Assembly: GCF_000264905.1 (NCBI RefSeq)
Contig: NW_006763133.1
Coordinates: forward strand, 914,681 to 978,680
Length of the DNA stretch: 64,000 nt
Source: Stereum hirsutum FP-91666 SS1
Taxonomy: Eukaryota; Basidiomycota; Agaricomycetes; Russulales; Stereaceae
Direction: 5' to 3'
Positions 11,493 through 24,282 of the stretch are shown here, one piece after another. A program made the translations under genes and the position numbers. How positions within the stretch are numbered: position 1 is the first letter of the stretch; every line of letters begins with the position of its first letter. Under the pieces are notes generated by a model. That model saw only the letters and a program-made list of their open reading frames with translations. It searched no databases and was not told the origin of the DNA.

Positions 11493-14133
11493 TTATAGCT
11501 TGATGAAAGACGTGTCCATCCCATATCCAAAGTCCCAAATACAGACCTTCTACAAATCCCACAAAAAACAAACCGGTATCAGCAACACACAAGCGATCAA
11601 GAACAGAGGCGAACGAACCTGATCCTCCCCACAACTAACGACCTTCCTACAATCGAACCCCACACAAAATATCCTCCCGCTATGTCCCCCCACACCCGGT
11701 ATACTCGCGCCCGGCGGCCCCCCACCCACCGGCACCGTCCCCTTCAAATCCGCGACCAACCTGCCTCCTTTCCTCTCCCAGACCTTGACTCCGAGATCAT
11801 AGCTCCCCGTAACGACGAACTCCCTGCCCATAGCGACACTCCTCACCAAATCACCATGTGCGCACTGGGCCCTCGTCCTTCCCGTTGCCACACTTCCTAC
11901 ACCACCGCCACCACCGATCGTCCCTCCAACTCCAATATCGGACGCACGAGGCGTCGTGGGCGAAGGTGGCGCGTCGGACGAGACGGCGACGGCGCCGCCG
12001 CAATTCTCGCATACCGCGAGTGGCGCAGATTCGGATTCCGAAGTGGCTGTGAGGGAGTGTGGATGGGAGGAGTGGGAGGAGAGGTGGATGGGAGGGAGGG
12101 GAAGGGAGGCTTGGGTGTCGAATTCGGGGGAGGTGGACCAGCCTGTGGAGGTGTGCATGTCGTACAGGCGGATGTGTTTGTCCGAGGAACCGGAGAGGAC
12201 GTAGGGGAAGTCGAGGTCGATGGAGGCGATTCTGTGTTCGGAAGGCGACTCGACGTCAGTTCTGAATACGGGCGATAAGAGGGTAAAAGGGATGTAGACG
12301 TACCCTCTGCTGTGGTGGTTCTCGAAACTGCGAAGGAGCGCGCCAGATTCGGCGTCCCAGAGTCTCATGGAGCGGTCTCCAGACGCTGAGACGATATACT
12401 GCGAGGAGATGGACAGGGCGTTGACGGCAGCGCGATGACCACCGAGGATATGGCGACGGTTCAAGTCAGGGAACAAATACGTCCGCACAGTCCGATCTAC
12501 AAGTCATCAAGCCACCCATCAGTCAATTATTTGAACATATCGTCAAAGCTGAATAACCCACCTTTCGAACACGAAACCAACCTCTTCTCATCAAACCTCA
12601 CACAAAGCACGCTGTCCTCATGATCCCTCATAACCTTAACCAGCCTATCCTCCCTCAGATCCCACATCGCGACCTTCCAATCGCTCCCCGCACTCGCCAA
12701 ATACCCCCCATACACACAGATACTCAAGATACTCCCCTCATGCACGCCCTCGATCGTCCTTATCACCTCTCCCGTGCTCAGATCCCACTCCTTCACCGTC
12801 CGGTCCTTCGAGCCCGTGAAGAGGACCTGGGTGCCCGTGTCGGGGTAGGTATACAGCTGGAGGCAGTAGATCGTGTTGGTGTGCGAGTTGGGGGTTCCGC
12901 GGGTCTGGAGGGATGAGATGCGGTAGGAGCCGGAGAGGAAGCGGTGGTAGAGCCGGATGTGGGTCTGGTGTAGGAGTTTGTAGTTCGGTTTGGAGGAGTG
13001 GGAGGAGGAAGTGGAGGAGGACATGATGGCGGGGGCGGAGTGGCGGGATCGATGGCGAGGTCGTGCGATGGGTGCTGATGGATTGGAAGGACCAGCTTCT
13101 GGTTGTGATGGTGAGGATGACGAGGATGCAGATGATGACTGGACACTGCTAGCGAAATCCATGATCGTGTCCGTATCGTCTCCGAAATCGCCTTCGCTCT
13201 CTGAAAGGTCAGAAGGTGTATCGTACGCGGAGGTGATTCCTGAATCGTCGTGCATCCCGAGATTACCAAGAGCAGGTACTAGATCCTCTTCCTCGTCGCC
13301 CATACCCTCATCGTCTGTGTCTTCATGCAGAGGTTCCATAGAGTGGCGATGGAGGAGTGGCGGCTTCGATGGCTCCTTCCAGCTCCAACCTCGACTGGCG
13401 CAAAGTTGCTTCCATAAAGAGGCATCGTCGGAGAGGGCGCGCCATCGACGACTGACGAGACTGGATTGGAGGAGACTTTTCCAGGGCAGGAAGGAGAAAA
13501 TGTGGAGGGCGACCTCTGTCGGGAGTAGCTGTAAAAATGTGACAATAGGTGTTAGCTATATTATTTATGTGACCCAAAATAAGGAGAGCAGGCACAAGGT
13601 ACGCCACAAATGTAAAATCAGTTGAGCCAGAGCATGGTTGGGAAGAATTCTGAAAGGTCGCTCCAGCATGAAGCCAGCGCACCAACCACCATCTGCTGCC
13701 CCTGGCCTGAATGACATAGTTGCCTGAAAATGTGGCGGAGACACCGCTCTCCCGACTGCATGTAGGAACGCACTTGCTCCATATTATATCCAAGTCCAGG
13801 TCCAGAGATATGATAAGACAATGAAAGGAAAACTCACCCCGACGACATCCAACTGCAGCAGAGGAATCATCTTCCTTTGTACCCTCGCCAGGCTCGATCT
13901 GGGCAGGGAAGCCAGAAGCGCATAAGCCATTTCTGTTCCACATAGCACGATACACGTCCAGATCCAACGAAAGATCGTAGTAAGAAGATTTCAACAACGA
14001 GAATATATAGAAACATACCTTCCCGCTCCTGCACGGACGTGACGCTCTTGAAGAGTATCAGGTTTTCCTCCTGCAGGCCGGAAGGGGAGTCAAGCTGTGG
14101 CGAAGGGGTAATGCTCATATCGGTCATGGTCAT
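11493..14133 (-). CDS. F-box/WD40 protein (Cdc4/Pop1/Met30-like)
   Basis: Substrate-recognition subunit of an SCF ubiquitin ligase by domain order. Firm exons in transcription order: about 13528-12562, 12496-12304, 12231-11619 and 11549-11493. The F-box reads LLPTEVALHIFSFLPWKSLL then LVSRRWRALSDDASLWKQLC. An acidic, Ser-rich linker follows. Seven WD-type strands can be counted: VKEWDL, VAMWDLR, VRTYLF, MRLWDAES, IRLYDMHT, VKVWERKG and VCIWDFG, the last after a 69-base intron and ending FIKL. The 72-base intron 12232-12303 is a multiple of three; removing it restores a normal blade. The 5' end is less sure: exon 14133-14019 (MTMTDMSITPSPQ) has a good donor, and a small exon coding VGCRR may follow. 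Reaching the F-box in frame needs an acceptor inside LLPT, or another exon. Confidence 0.85.
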
Positions 14134-15012
14134 AAATTCGATATTCGGTCGTAGTTTCGAGATAGGATATGGCCGGGGTGGCCGGATGAGCGTTGGGAAA
14201 GCAGGTGGATGGTGGCGGTTGTCGTCAAAGGCGTTTCAGCAAGGCCGTGCCATCGCGAGTGAGCAGTCCGGATGCATTAATTTTGCTAATTTATTTCGAG
14301 TCGCGTGCTCCCCATTGGCCAACAAGATTTCCCACGGCGGTAGATCCTCGGGACTCTCGGCAGACAGCTGTGTGGCGTATTCTGTGCCACACCACTTCCT
14401 TCTCCTCCTCCTGGGATAAGATCTCAGCTTTGACGGTATCTGTCCAATAGTTATCTGGTAGAATTATTTCGTTACTAGCAGATCAGGCTGTGAACGATAC
14501 GTCAGACAGCGATCGTCGCGAGAAGGGATGGGCGCGGTGGGCGAGCCGCCTATCGCCGCCGCTTCACTCCTCCAACTCGACGGTCTAATTTGTGCGAACA
14601 TTGCTCGAGGCAATAAACGAACAAGCAGGTCGGACTGATATGAAAGGCCTCGGTGCGGAAGCGGAGACGGTTGATGGCTGGGAAGGTTCCAGAGATGGGG
14701 AACGCATGATACCGGTTGCATCGCAACAAGGACGAACGACGACCATTTCTTGTGTTGCTCCTCTGCCTTGCGTTGCCCAGGACTGCTCCCAGCTTCCTGT
14801 CTGTCTTTTCCCAACCCTGACTGACTGTGCTGCTGTGTATGTATCCTCCCCGAATTCCTTATATCCTGGCGACATAACGGACAAGACGGGTATTTCACTC
14901 TCTTCTCCATTCTTTCTTCATACTTCGACCTTCGACGACACTACGGCTCTTGTGATCTCATTTGCCATTTTTCATTCTTTTTCACACTCACGTCCTATAC
15001 CCTTCGTGTTCT
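14134..15012. promoter_or_regulatory. Divergent promoter region
   Basis: Shared upstream region of the F-box/WD40 gene (minus) and the SH3 membrane protein gene (plus). The plus side ends in a C/T-rich leader before the ATG at 15013. No clear TATA box. Confidence 0.4.
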
Positions 15013-16566
15013 ATGGTCTTCAATCCTCGACAAATGCATCTCCCTGCTGCGCGGGCCTTGCGGTCGAGGCGTTCATCCCTCCACTCTCGTCTCGATTCAG
15101 AACAGCTTCACGACGCCCGGGCACTCATCAACTTGGGCAGCAATGACGACGACAACTCTTCGTCCTTCATCGTCTCGACGCAGACCGTGGTAGAGACGGC
15201 GGCAGTGGTCACAGAGGTCGTCGTCACCGTGAGCGGAAAGAAGGTGGAGTCCACGACCACTTCTATGTTCCCTACCACCGAAGTCATCCTTCAAACCATT
15301 GCTGCGACCGCCACCGCCACATCCTCCTCCTCCGCAACGGCTGCTGCGAAGACTTCCTCCGCGTCGTCGTCATCTGCATCGTCTACCTCAGCGAAGGCAT
15401 CCTCGTCCTCCGCCTCGTCCACGTCCGGTTCCGCATCCTCGACCGGCTCAGCAAATGCCACCACCTCTTCCTCCTCCGCCGCCGCCGCCACCTCGGCTTC
15501 GTCTCTCGTTGCCAGCAGCGCCAGCACGACTTCCTCTGCTGCCAACTCTACAGCCTCTTCAGGCGCGGACAACAACGTCGCCACCACTTCCGCGACCGCT
15601 AAAGGAGGCCTCTCGACCGGCGCCATGGCCGGCATCATCGCCGTCTCCGTTATCGCTGTCCTCGTGATCGGTATTTGGATCATGCGAAAGACGTGCATAC
15701 GTGCACGCAATAAACGGCTTTCGACCTGGACCAAAGCGGGCGCGTTGGGAGGGGAGTCGAATATGGTTGAGAAAGGCGTTGTAGGTGGGGGTGGGGGTGG
15801 TGGATATGGAGCGGCTGCGACAGCGGCGTCGATCACGCCCTATACGTTCTCTGCGCCGTCTTCGACTATGGCCTCTAATTCGACCTCGATCCAGAACTCG
15901 ACGGGCGTGAAGCCGAATGTGGGGAGGTATAATTCTGTGACTCGCGATGATGCACCGCGAGGGGGAGCAGGAGCGGCAGGGATAGGCGCAGGAAGAGCCC
16001 CGGGTGGTTATCCCGGCCCACAACGTGCCCCCTACGTCCCGAAACCCCCACAAGCCTCATACAACAACCCAGTCGTAACCACCCCACTCTCCATCTCCAC
16101 CGGTCCCTTCTCCAACGCCAACGCCGTCCGTTCCACCCCCGGAAACTCATCACCACGCAGCATAATGACCTACGGGACCACCTTCACCGCCGCAACTCAT
16201 AAGACCTCCACCAGCACCTCGAGCGCGAATAAAGTCAACGGCGGAGCGGCAATGGCTGTTGTTCGCGTGACTTATATCCCGTCTATGCCTGACGAGCTGA
16301 GCATCTCGCCGGGAGAGATGTTGAGGATCGCGAGCGCGTACGATGATGGCTGGGCGCTGTGTGTGAATGGGAGAGGCGAGCAGGGGATGGTTCCGTTGGA
16401 GTGTTTGGAGGGCGGGCCGGGACAGTTTGGGGGGTATCAGGATGGGAGCAGTGATGGGAGTGCGGCGGGTGGGAGCGTTTATGGGAATGGAACGGCGAGG
16501 AACTCGAGGAGGGCGAGTAGTTTGGCGGGGGCGGGGAGGTCGTTGACGGGTGGGCAGGGGAGGTAG
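15013..16566 (+). CDS. Single-pass membrane protein with cytoplasmic SH3 domain
   Basis: Intronless, 517 residues from the ATG at 15013; an in-frame ATG at 14962 would add 17 residues but has a poorer context. The N-terminal half is extremely rich in Ser, Thr and Ala (residues about 90-195), like a mucin-type, heavily O-glycosylated stalk. A transmembrane helix follows (GAMAGIIAVSVIAVLVIGIW, about 206-228) with basic residues RKTCIRARNKR on its inner side. A Gly/Pro/Ser-rich linker leads to an SH3 domain at about 415-467: VVRVTYIPSMPDELSISPGE, then YDDGWALC and GMVPLECLE. The order stalk, one membrane span, SH3 recalls fungal cell-surface sensors and Fus1-like proteins; Sho1 has four spans, so it is not a Sho1 orthologue. 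No obvious cleavable signal peptide. Probable plasma-membrane sensor or polarity adaptor (inference). Confidence 0.85.
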   Translation: MVFNPRQMHLPAARALRSRRSSLHSRLDSEQLHDARALINLGSNDDDNSSSFIVSTQTVVETAAVVTEVVVTVSGKKVESTTTSMFPTTEVILQTIAATATATSSSSATAAAKTSSASSSSASSTSAKASSSSASSTSGSASSTGSANATTSSSSAAAATSASSLVASSASTTSSAANSTASSGADNNVATTSATAKGGLSTGAMAGIIAVSVIAVLVIGIWIMRKTCIRARNKRLSTWTKAGALGGESNMVEKGVVGGGGGGGYGAAATAASITPYTFSAPSSTMASNSTSIQNSTGVKPNVGRYNSVTRDDAPRGGAGAAGIGAGRAPGGYPGPQRAPYVPKPPQASYNNPVVTTPLSISTGPFSNANAVRSTPGNSSPRSIMTYGTTFTAATHKTSTSTSSANKVNGGAAMAVVRVTYIPSMPDELSISPGEMLRIASAYDDGWALCVNGRGEQGMVPLECLEGGPGQFGGYQDGSSDGSAAGGSVYGNGTARNSRRASSLAGAGRSLTGGQGR

Positions 16567-17619
16567 AGGTGCGTTTTCCGTTTCTGTTGTTCTGCCATCC
16601 ATTCAGGGTTTGCGCTGATGCAGGGACTTCACAGAGTGGTGCAGTGTACTTCATTCGAGTGGCTAGAGGGACTGTACATGTGTCTCCGCTTTCGAAACGT
16701 TGATGTCCGCTTTATCCTACCATTCTCTTCTCCTCTCTCCTTATTTTCGCGTCTTTCATTAACTACCACGCACTTGGGTCCATAGTCGTTTTGTTGGTGT
16801 ATTTTATTCTTCGGCGAGCCTACTTACGGAGTAGCTGCCAGTGAATGTTGGGATTGGGATTGTGGTCGTGATTTGTCGACGTTCGTGCGGTTATCTTCTT
16901 GGTCTCATTGACAGATGCCAGCACTCTAATTTCTGCGGGAGTCGAGGACGCCGTGGATCGGTCTGACCTGTTCATCGGCACCATCGACATACTACTTACC
17001 TCCCTTTGGTCGTGTTGTACTTTTGTTTTTCTTCCGACTTCTCGAAAACCCGCGATGCTTGTCAGTACCTACTGTCCGTGTCCTTGTTGTCGTCCTGCAA
17101 TTCAGTACATTTGTACAGCTGGCTGTTCAGTGTCTCTGATTACGTTTTCGCCCCGGCATGGCAACAATTGCTTTCAACGGCCACGGTGAGTGATCTTACT
17201 ATCGACCCTGCACTAACATTCCATGTCACCGCGCTCGCGCCACATCGAATTAGCGCTCGTGTCCGAGTGGCAAAATCACGTGACCGTGTTCCATCAAAGT
17301 CAGACGCGTCGCGTCTCGCGTCTGCCGCAGGTTTTGAAATTGCAATTTCAGCGGCCTAGCGAGGTCCCTTTCACCACGCCACTCGGTGCTTATTGTGATA
17401 AAAACGGGAGGAATCCTCGTGTTGTGCGCCTGGTCTGTTCTGTTCTGTCTTGCATCTCTCTCTCTTCGACACTCTGCATTGGACTCGGAGTTCAACAGTT
17501 CTACGACTTACTTCAATTCGCGACGCACGATCATCATAATCCTCCCTATTGCAGGCTGTCATTCACGTTTACTAGTATCTACCCCTTTCATTCAAGTTGG
17601 AGTCTGCATAGGCTAGAGC
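16567..17619. other. Intergenic region
   Basis: About 1 kb of 3' and 5' flank. Nothing beyond short unsupported open frames. Confidence 0.4.
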
Positions 17620-19858
17620 ATGGAGAACATCATCGCTCAGGTACCTTCGTCGTGGCCATCGGACTCGAATCCCACAAGGTCTTTCGAAGCCACAGACCGC
17701 CAGAGCCCACCACTGGAAGTGGACGACCGAATGTCGGAGCGGGATGCCGCCATCGACAGGGAACTTCTCGATTTAGTGCAAGGAATTCTGGATGAGGCCG
17801 TCGAGGGTACTGATGCTGTGACTAGTACTGGTGCCATCTTCGCCAGCCATGGTACCGATACCACCGCGTCGAACGCTGGACCCGTCGTTCTGAACGATTC
17901 CGAGGACACCACTTATGCCACGAACGGTCACGTCGGTAATGCCCCCCATACCAACACTGCCTGGGCTGGATATGAAGGCTACTTCCCCGCTATGCCTATC
18001 ACGTCCACTGCGACCTTCGGGGGCGAGAGTTACGAGCATCGAGCTGACACGGGAACGGCCCCTTGCACGGAGAACTCGGCGTATGAGTCGATTTGGAGGA
18101 CGCCGAGGGCGGAGGCGATGGGTGTAGCTACGGGGGATATGTATGCGAGTGGTGAGTGTGCTCAACTTTCGATCTACTTCTCAAACGATATTTTTGGTCT
18201 ATGACTGCGTTTCCCACTTGCGATTCAGTATACTCTTCATGGGTTCAACCCCTCGAAGCTTCCCGTCATCCGACACCTTTCCTTCGATTTATTTTTCCGC
18301 TTCGCCGCACCAAATCTCTGACAGGCTCTGTACTTATTTTCTCAGACCCAACCACGTCGTCCGCCGCCTCCGGTTTGGACTCGTCGTTCAACACAGGCCT
18401 CGTTCAGTTCCTCAAGTCATTCGACTTCTCAGGCTTCCCAGTCTCTCCGAGTTCCGGATGGTCCGAACTGGTCGAACTGAGGAATGATATTTCCCATCCC
18501 GAAACAGGTTGCGATTTTGAGTCCTACTCCGACGCCAACAATAGCACCAGTAGCAGCGTCGCCACCAGCACCACCAGCAACGTCGCCAGCACCAGCACCA
18601 GCACCACCAGCAGCGTCGACACCCACGTTGACACTGCAAGCCCCATCACTCGGGCTACGATCTTTCCTAGCAAGAGCAAGAAAAACAAACGTCGTGTTAC
18701 TTTCGAGTTAACGACTGAGTCGGCTTCAGTACATGAACCGCCGCAGAAGAAGATGAAGACTCAGACGACGGGGCTAGTGGAAGAATGCGGTGAGCATATG
18801 TCATCTATCGTTTCGACCCCTCCATCCCACTCATTCGAATCGCGTGAAATCAGCAGACCACCAAGCACCCCGAGTCAGAACAAGTTTCTGCATAGAAGAC
18901 GCTCTCCGCACCTTCGCCTCCCACAAACCCAGCGACGAAGTCTTCCTCGCGATCCTCGAACAAATGAAGGATCCCTACGCCGGACTGAGAGGGAGAGACC
19001 AAATCGACAGGTGTGGCCAGACTTTATTTTGGGATTTGCAGAAGAGGTATCTGGAGACTAAGCCGCAGCCGCCGGCGAATTCGATGATGGACATGCTGGA
19101 GGCTCCTGGCTCGATGTTTCTCGTTACGCTAAGGACAGCCGCCCCGCCTTCAAAGGTAGAGATGTATACGGAGTGGTTGGAGGCTTCTGAGTTCGTCCTG
19201 GAAGCAGTTGAGGTAAGTGTATACAGGTTTATCTTGGTTGCATAACCTTGTCGTCCGTCTCCTTCGACCTCTTCGACATTACATTGACGACAACTTCGAA
19301 CTGTAGAGATTACTCAAGAGCAGGATCCCCGGAACTCGCAGACGCCAGACGGGCCTCGGCCGCATCTGCTTCCCCCTCCTCCTCTCGTTTATCTCCCAAT
19401 TTATCTTCCAAGTCAAGTCCATCTCCTCGGGGAATCATGCTGGAAATTCCAAGGAACAACGACTACACTTCGAGTGCATCGATATACAAGAGGCCTGGTT
19501 TCCCGCCGACGAAGCCAGAAGGCAGTCCGCAAGAATGAAGGGGACCAAGATCCTGGAGCGGTTCGACGTGGTCATGACCAACGCGTTCGATAGATTTCAA
19601 AAGGAGAGTGGGGATAAGAAGAAGGCGGCGTGGAAGTTGAAGGATGAGGAAAAAGAGTTTATGAAGAATCTGGGTGCGTTGAGTGAGCAGGGGTATGGAG
19701 TTGGGGACTCAGCCGTTGAAAGGTGTGACTCTTTGTTTGGGAGTACAAGCAACGCGATACGAGAGTTTGTTGAGGATGTAAGTGTGATTTTTCTGCGATC
19801 TGGCGGAAGCTTTGTGGACTGATTAAGGTTTATTCGCTTTCTCCAGTACATTGGGTAG
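17620..19858 (+). CDS. Unrecognised 604-residue protein
   Basis: Exons 17620-18151, 18346-18789, 18857-19212, 19307-19777 and 19847-19858 join in frame; the last codes only YIG and stop. The N-terminal half is Ser/Thr-rich and probably disordered, with a basic stretch SKSKKNKRRVTFEL that could be a nuclear signal. The middle (SFCIEDALRTFASHKPSDEV, DQIDRCGQTLFWDLQKRYLE) and the C-terminal part (KGTKILERFDVVMTNAFDRF) look folded and helical. In exon 4 a competing frame is also open for about 75 codons, but only the chosen frame continues to the C-terminal part. No family recognised; it may be basidiomycete-specific. Confidence 0.65.
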
Positions 19859-20121
19859 GATTATGCCGTGCGGGGTCCTATCATCGCTTTGACGTTCCCG
19901 AGTCTTCGAATCTTCAATGGAACGGACAATGTGTTTCTATGCTTACCATCTTGTATTCATGACCATCCACCGCCATGTAGCATTATATTCCCCGACTTGT
20001 TGTGTACCACTTTTATAAAGCAGAGATATCCTGGGATACACATCGGAGTGGCCCGGGTTGTAATTGTACAAGAAATGTTACACACAACTGACTTGTACAG
20101 TGTGCATTTACAGTCTTCTGC

Positions 20122-23100
20122 TCATTCATCAGTAATTTCTTTCCAATACCTGGCTTCGTTCTGGCGCGAGACTGTAATCGCCAGGAGACCGGTCAGCACC
20201 TCATTGCCTTGTATACGAACAGACGGGGATAACTCACCAATCTCATTCGCATCGAACCGATACGACACCATCACCCACTTCTGCATCTTCATCTTCTTCA
20301 CCCTCTTCTTGTTCATCCTCCACCTTAAGACTCTATCCCAAACACTAAACCTCTCCACGCACGTCAGAACGAACAACTCCCCTTGCCCGGCCAGCTTCTT
20401 TCCCTCCAGGACCTGAGGCAGGTTCGTGACGAGGTATTCGTCAGAGAAAGAACGAGGCTTGTAGAACATGAGGGAGACGACGGCGATGTCGGGTGGACGC
20501 CTGCCTGTTATGGTGGATGCATGAAGTGAGAGCCTATCGAGAGTGGTCTCGTACAGACCGATCTCGTTCGAAGACGTCGCAAAACCAGAAGGTGCGGCGA
20601 ATGGGAACGGTATCGCTTCGTAGGAGGTCGCCAAAATGTTCTCGAGATCGACGAGCCAGGGATCCAGGCAAACTTTCCTCCTCGCCACCCGCCTACTCAT
20701 CTCCGAACTCGGACACGGATATTTACCCTGATAGAGGGCAATATCCGTCGTCAACGCGTCCGTGAGCATGATCGATACGAAATCCGAAAGCCAGTGCGTA
20801 GGGTATCCAACTGCGTGCAGATGAACAAGGAGTTCGACGAATGCGGCGAGGCTGTTCGGGTATCGGACGTAAGTACGCATTCCAAACTCGTGTGTCTTCC
20901 CGGGAAGGATAATGGAGAAGAAGACACGGGTGAGCCAAGCAATGAGCTCCGGGCGGGTGGCAAGTTCATTGAGTGGGCGTGGTAGAGGGTTGGCGGCAAG
21001 CTTGGTGAGGTCCCAGACTGGTGACATCTTGAGTACACGGCAGCCGAAGTAACGCGGGATGTCCCTGACCCTCAGTAAAGAGTATCTGTGTACAGATCCG
21101 GTGAGAAAGACGAGAAAATAAATAGATGGTCTATATGAACGTCTTACGTGTAGGCAAACTCATCGTCATCGCGCCAGATTGGAGGGTTGAGCAGGCAGTT
21201 GGAACCAACTGAGCAGTCGGCGTCAGACTGAAGGCTTGGAACGACATACACAGCTGTATTGAATGGGCCGTGGGTGTAATCACTGGGTATAGAAGGTTGA
21301 GCTGCAGCAGTTGGACCGATGAAGAAAGGAGGAGACGTACGGAACATTGCTCAACCACATCCTCGTGAACGTCCTGGGAAAATGAGCTGGTCGATGCTGA
21401 TCTCCCGAAGTCCTCATCTTCAACAGCTCTTGATTGAGTTCTCCACGAAGAACCTCGAGCTGGATGAGATCTTTCATGTCCTTCAAAGCTTCAAGTACGG
21501 CACCGAAAAATACCCAAGTGATCGAGAAAGACGGGGAATCCAGCACGTCGTTTCTTCCGAGAACCTCTCCCATACCCATGCGTTCGTTGAAGCTTTCAAA
21601 GGCGAGGACGGGATCGAACCCGCTTGTGTGCTTTGCAGGATATCCGCTAGTATGATCAAGGTAGGCGTCCTGTATGTAAGCTAGGCGATGAACATCCAAC
21701 CTCCCAGAAAAGAGGCAAACACATACGAAAAGAGAAGGGTTGGGCTTCCAAGTCTCGCGAATCTCTGCCTGGGCCTGTAAGAACCATGAGTAGCTACACC
21801 AGAACAGATGAATAGTATGCGAACCTGAGCACCTAGTTCACCCAGCCTAGCCGCTCGGGAACCGTCAACAGAATCTCCAGACTTGAAAGCCCGAGCAAGT
21901 TTCCACGCCCCTGCCATCGCAGTATGTCTCTTCCAAAGCTCCTTCGGCGGTATGAATCCCCTAACCTTCTTGTACAACGTCTTCTCCTCTATAATCTTCG
22001 CTTCCAGAGTTCCATGTTCGAGCTCGCCCATCATCTCTACCACCCTCTCTTTCGTTTTCTCGATAAACGCAGCTCTTCCAGCAGGATCCGTCGGCACGAC
22101 TGGAGGAGAACCATCTGGATTAGTTAGGTTCAGTCCAAGTTTGATGATATCTGCGTCGCTTTGTTGATCAAGAGATCGTCGCGCGGCTAGGTCACGTTCG
22201 GCCAAGGGGTTGTGCGCCGCGTAGCCCGGAAATACGCCGGCAGCGGCTGCTTGTTTAATGTCGGCACGGCTGGCTCGGTACTTCTCATCGCTGAAGTGTT
22301 CAAGCATGATGCCCGTGGTCTTTTTTGGACAGTTGGCAATCCAGTAGTCTAGCGACGTTATAATGCTGGGGATGGATTCGGAAACGAGATGGATCCAGGA
22401 GGGAAGAGTAGGAGAAGGTGACGACAGTCGTTCGCGGAGGCTTTTGACGTGTTTCATAAATCTGTGGGCTGATTAGAATCAAATAGACCAATTTACGCCA
22501 TGGGAAGTGATACCGATGATAGCAGTACGCTGGAACAACCATAGCAGTATAGACGTAGAACAAGGTCGCCTTGATCTCGGCGGTTTCTTCAACACCAGGT
22601 GCATCATTGAGCAAGCTATCGAGGAGAAGGAGGACGATCAAGTCGCGCGAAAGTGCTGTAGGATGTATGTCCAAGAGTGTGAGGTGTACTCTGAATTTCG
22701 CCTGCTTCGTCTTTGGCAGTGTCTTGTATGCTTGATGAAGACCTATGGTTGAAGCAAATACATGACGCCCTACAGTGTCAAACAGTTAGCGTACACCAAA
22801 GATAGTAAAGACTTGCACATAGAAAAGTGGACCGACCATCGCCTACTCCTCCGAACAGAAATGCGAGTTTCGACAAGCGCTCTCCAGAGAAAGTCGAAAG
22901 CTTCAGTGGAGGTGAAGGATGTTTATCTTCTGTGCCATAGTCGTGAATGATCGAAATAGGATTATCGTGCGATATCTTGATGTAGAAGTGGAGTCAGCGA
23001 GCAAATATAGTGGTACCAAAGGTATGCTTCTCACCGAATAATATTCCATGATCGCCATCCTGTTAAGATGATCGTGAACGTGGTTCTTGCAACTAAGGTA

Positions 23101-23860
23101 TGCGAAAATACGTACGGTCTGGATTTATATATTGGCAGTCGCGCGAGTCTCGCCCTAGCATCAGTGACGCCTTTTGTAATCTTCTCGGACTCGCTCTCTG
23201 TCTGTCTCCACTCGCTCCAAGCTCTCAGCAGCTCATCGTTCTGAGATCGCTCACTCAGCTCCTTCAACTTAACGATTACCTTAGAAGCATCCTCGGCCTG
23301 TAAAAAGCGATATGACAGGCGTCCAGATCTAATTCCAAAGCGAAGTGTCCTAGCCAGCCTGATTGAAAGTCGGTCTAGGAGAGCGCCGTTTCGTCCGTCT
23401 TCGGCGAGAAGAAGTTTCAAAGAGCGGACTGAGGCGAGGAAACACGCAGTGTAGTCTCCTGCTTCAAAGAGCGCAGCACTCAGATTGGAGGGGTAGACAG
23501 GATCGGTTGGAGCTTCTTTCTCAGCCTATAGAGATCAGGGATGTATATGAGTGAAGTAGTTTGGGTTGTGGAATGGCAAAAAAGGTGCATATAGCATTTA
23601 ATTGGCGTCGAAGCGCCTTTAACAGCGACGATCAAGATTTAAAGCTTGATGGGATGTGCTTCTACTTGACCAAGGATAATATCTTACCTGAGCATACAAC
23701 TTGGAAGCTCTACGATGTCCGGAATAGACGAAGTCAGCGTGAGTGCCACACGTTTGCATTCGAAATGTGTCGAGTTTCGACGCATGAAACAGACTTACTC
23801 AGTGAACCGACCAGCTTTGAAGTGCGTATTACCTTGAGCTTTTAAGTCCACTGGGTCCAT
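20122..23860 (-). CDS. DUF4470-family protein with N-terminal TPR-like motif
   Basis: Twelve exons, in transcription order: 23860-23799, 23709-23688, 23525-23116, 23059-23035, 22975-22837, 22769-22514, 22461-21825, 21774-21727, 21669-21341, 21282-21148, 21085-20238 and 20171-20122. All phases agree and total 986 residues. The start MDPVDLKAQGNTHFKAGRF and YPSNLSAALFEAGDYTACF form a TPR-like pair. The DUF4470 core is marked by LSKLAFLFGGVGDGRHVFAS and LTLLDIHPTALSRDLIVLLL. Later landmarks are NVPDYTHGPFNTAVYV and MVSYRFDANEI near the end. This family is common in agaricomycetes and has no known biochemical role. The last intron (20172-20237, 66 bases) is a multiple of three and could be retained without breaking the frame. 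Confidence 0.9.
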
Positions 23861-24282
23861 GATGCGTATGTACAGGACGGAACCTACTCAAAGTACGAGA
23901 TGGTGGAGAAGAAAGACGCGTCGAGTGGCAACGCCAAGAAAACGCGACGATCGTCTGCCACGGCAATTCCCGTTGACACCGCGTCGTGTCTTGGTCGCGT
24001 CACCGACCGTCCGGCCGCAATCGAATAAGTCAACCACCCTCAAAGTACATACTCGTTCAGAACCAGGTCAGAACTGCCATGGTGGCTACGTGCTGTGCGC
24101 TGCCTTACACACGCATGTGCAACCAATATCAGATATCCCGTTGCGAGAGATGCCGTTGTATCCGTCCATTAATTAAGGAGCGAAAGTGGCATTGTCGATA
24201 ACGACAATAAATACAAATTGTCCGTGAAGAATATGGACGTAGATAAACATGACATTTGTAAGGAATTATCAAGTCGACAACA
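23861..24282. promoter_or_regulatory. Upstream region of the DUF4470 gene
   Basis: 422 bases between the DUF4470 start and the stop codon of the next minus-strand gene. It must hold the DUF4470 promoter and the 3' end of the secreted-protein gene. No clear TATA box. Confidence 0.35.

Noticed and set aside
21600..21645. tRNA T-arm-like sequence (GGTTCGATCCC on the minus strand)
   Set aside because: No A box, acceptor stem or anticodon arm in place. It lies in a DUF4470 exon coding TSGFDPVLAF.
23845..24030. Plus-strand open frame WVHDAYVQDGTYSKYEMVEK and onward
   Set aside because: It covers the promoter and start of the DUF4470 gene on the other strand, with no start, splice site or family support.
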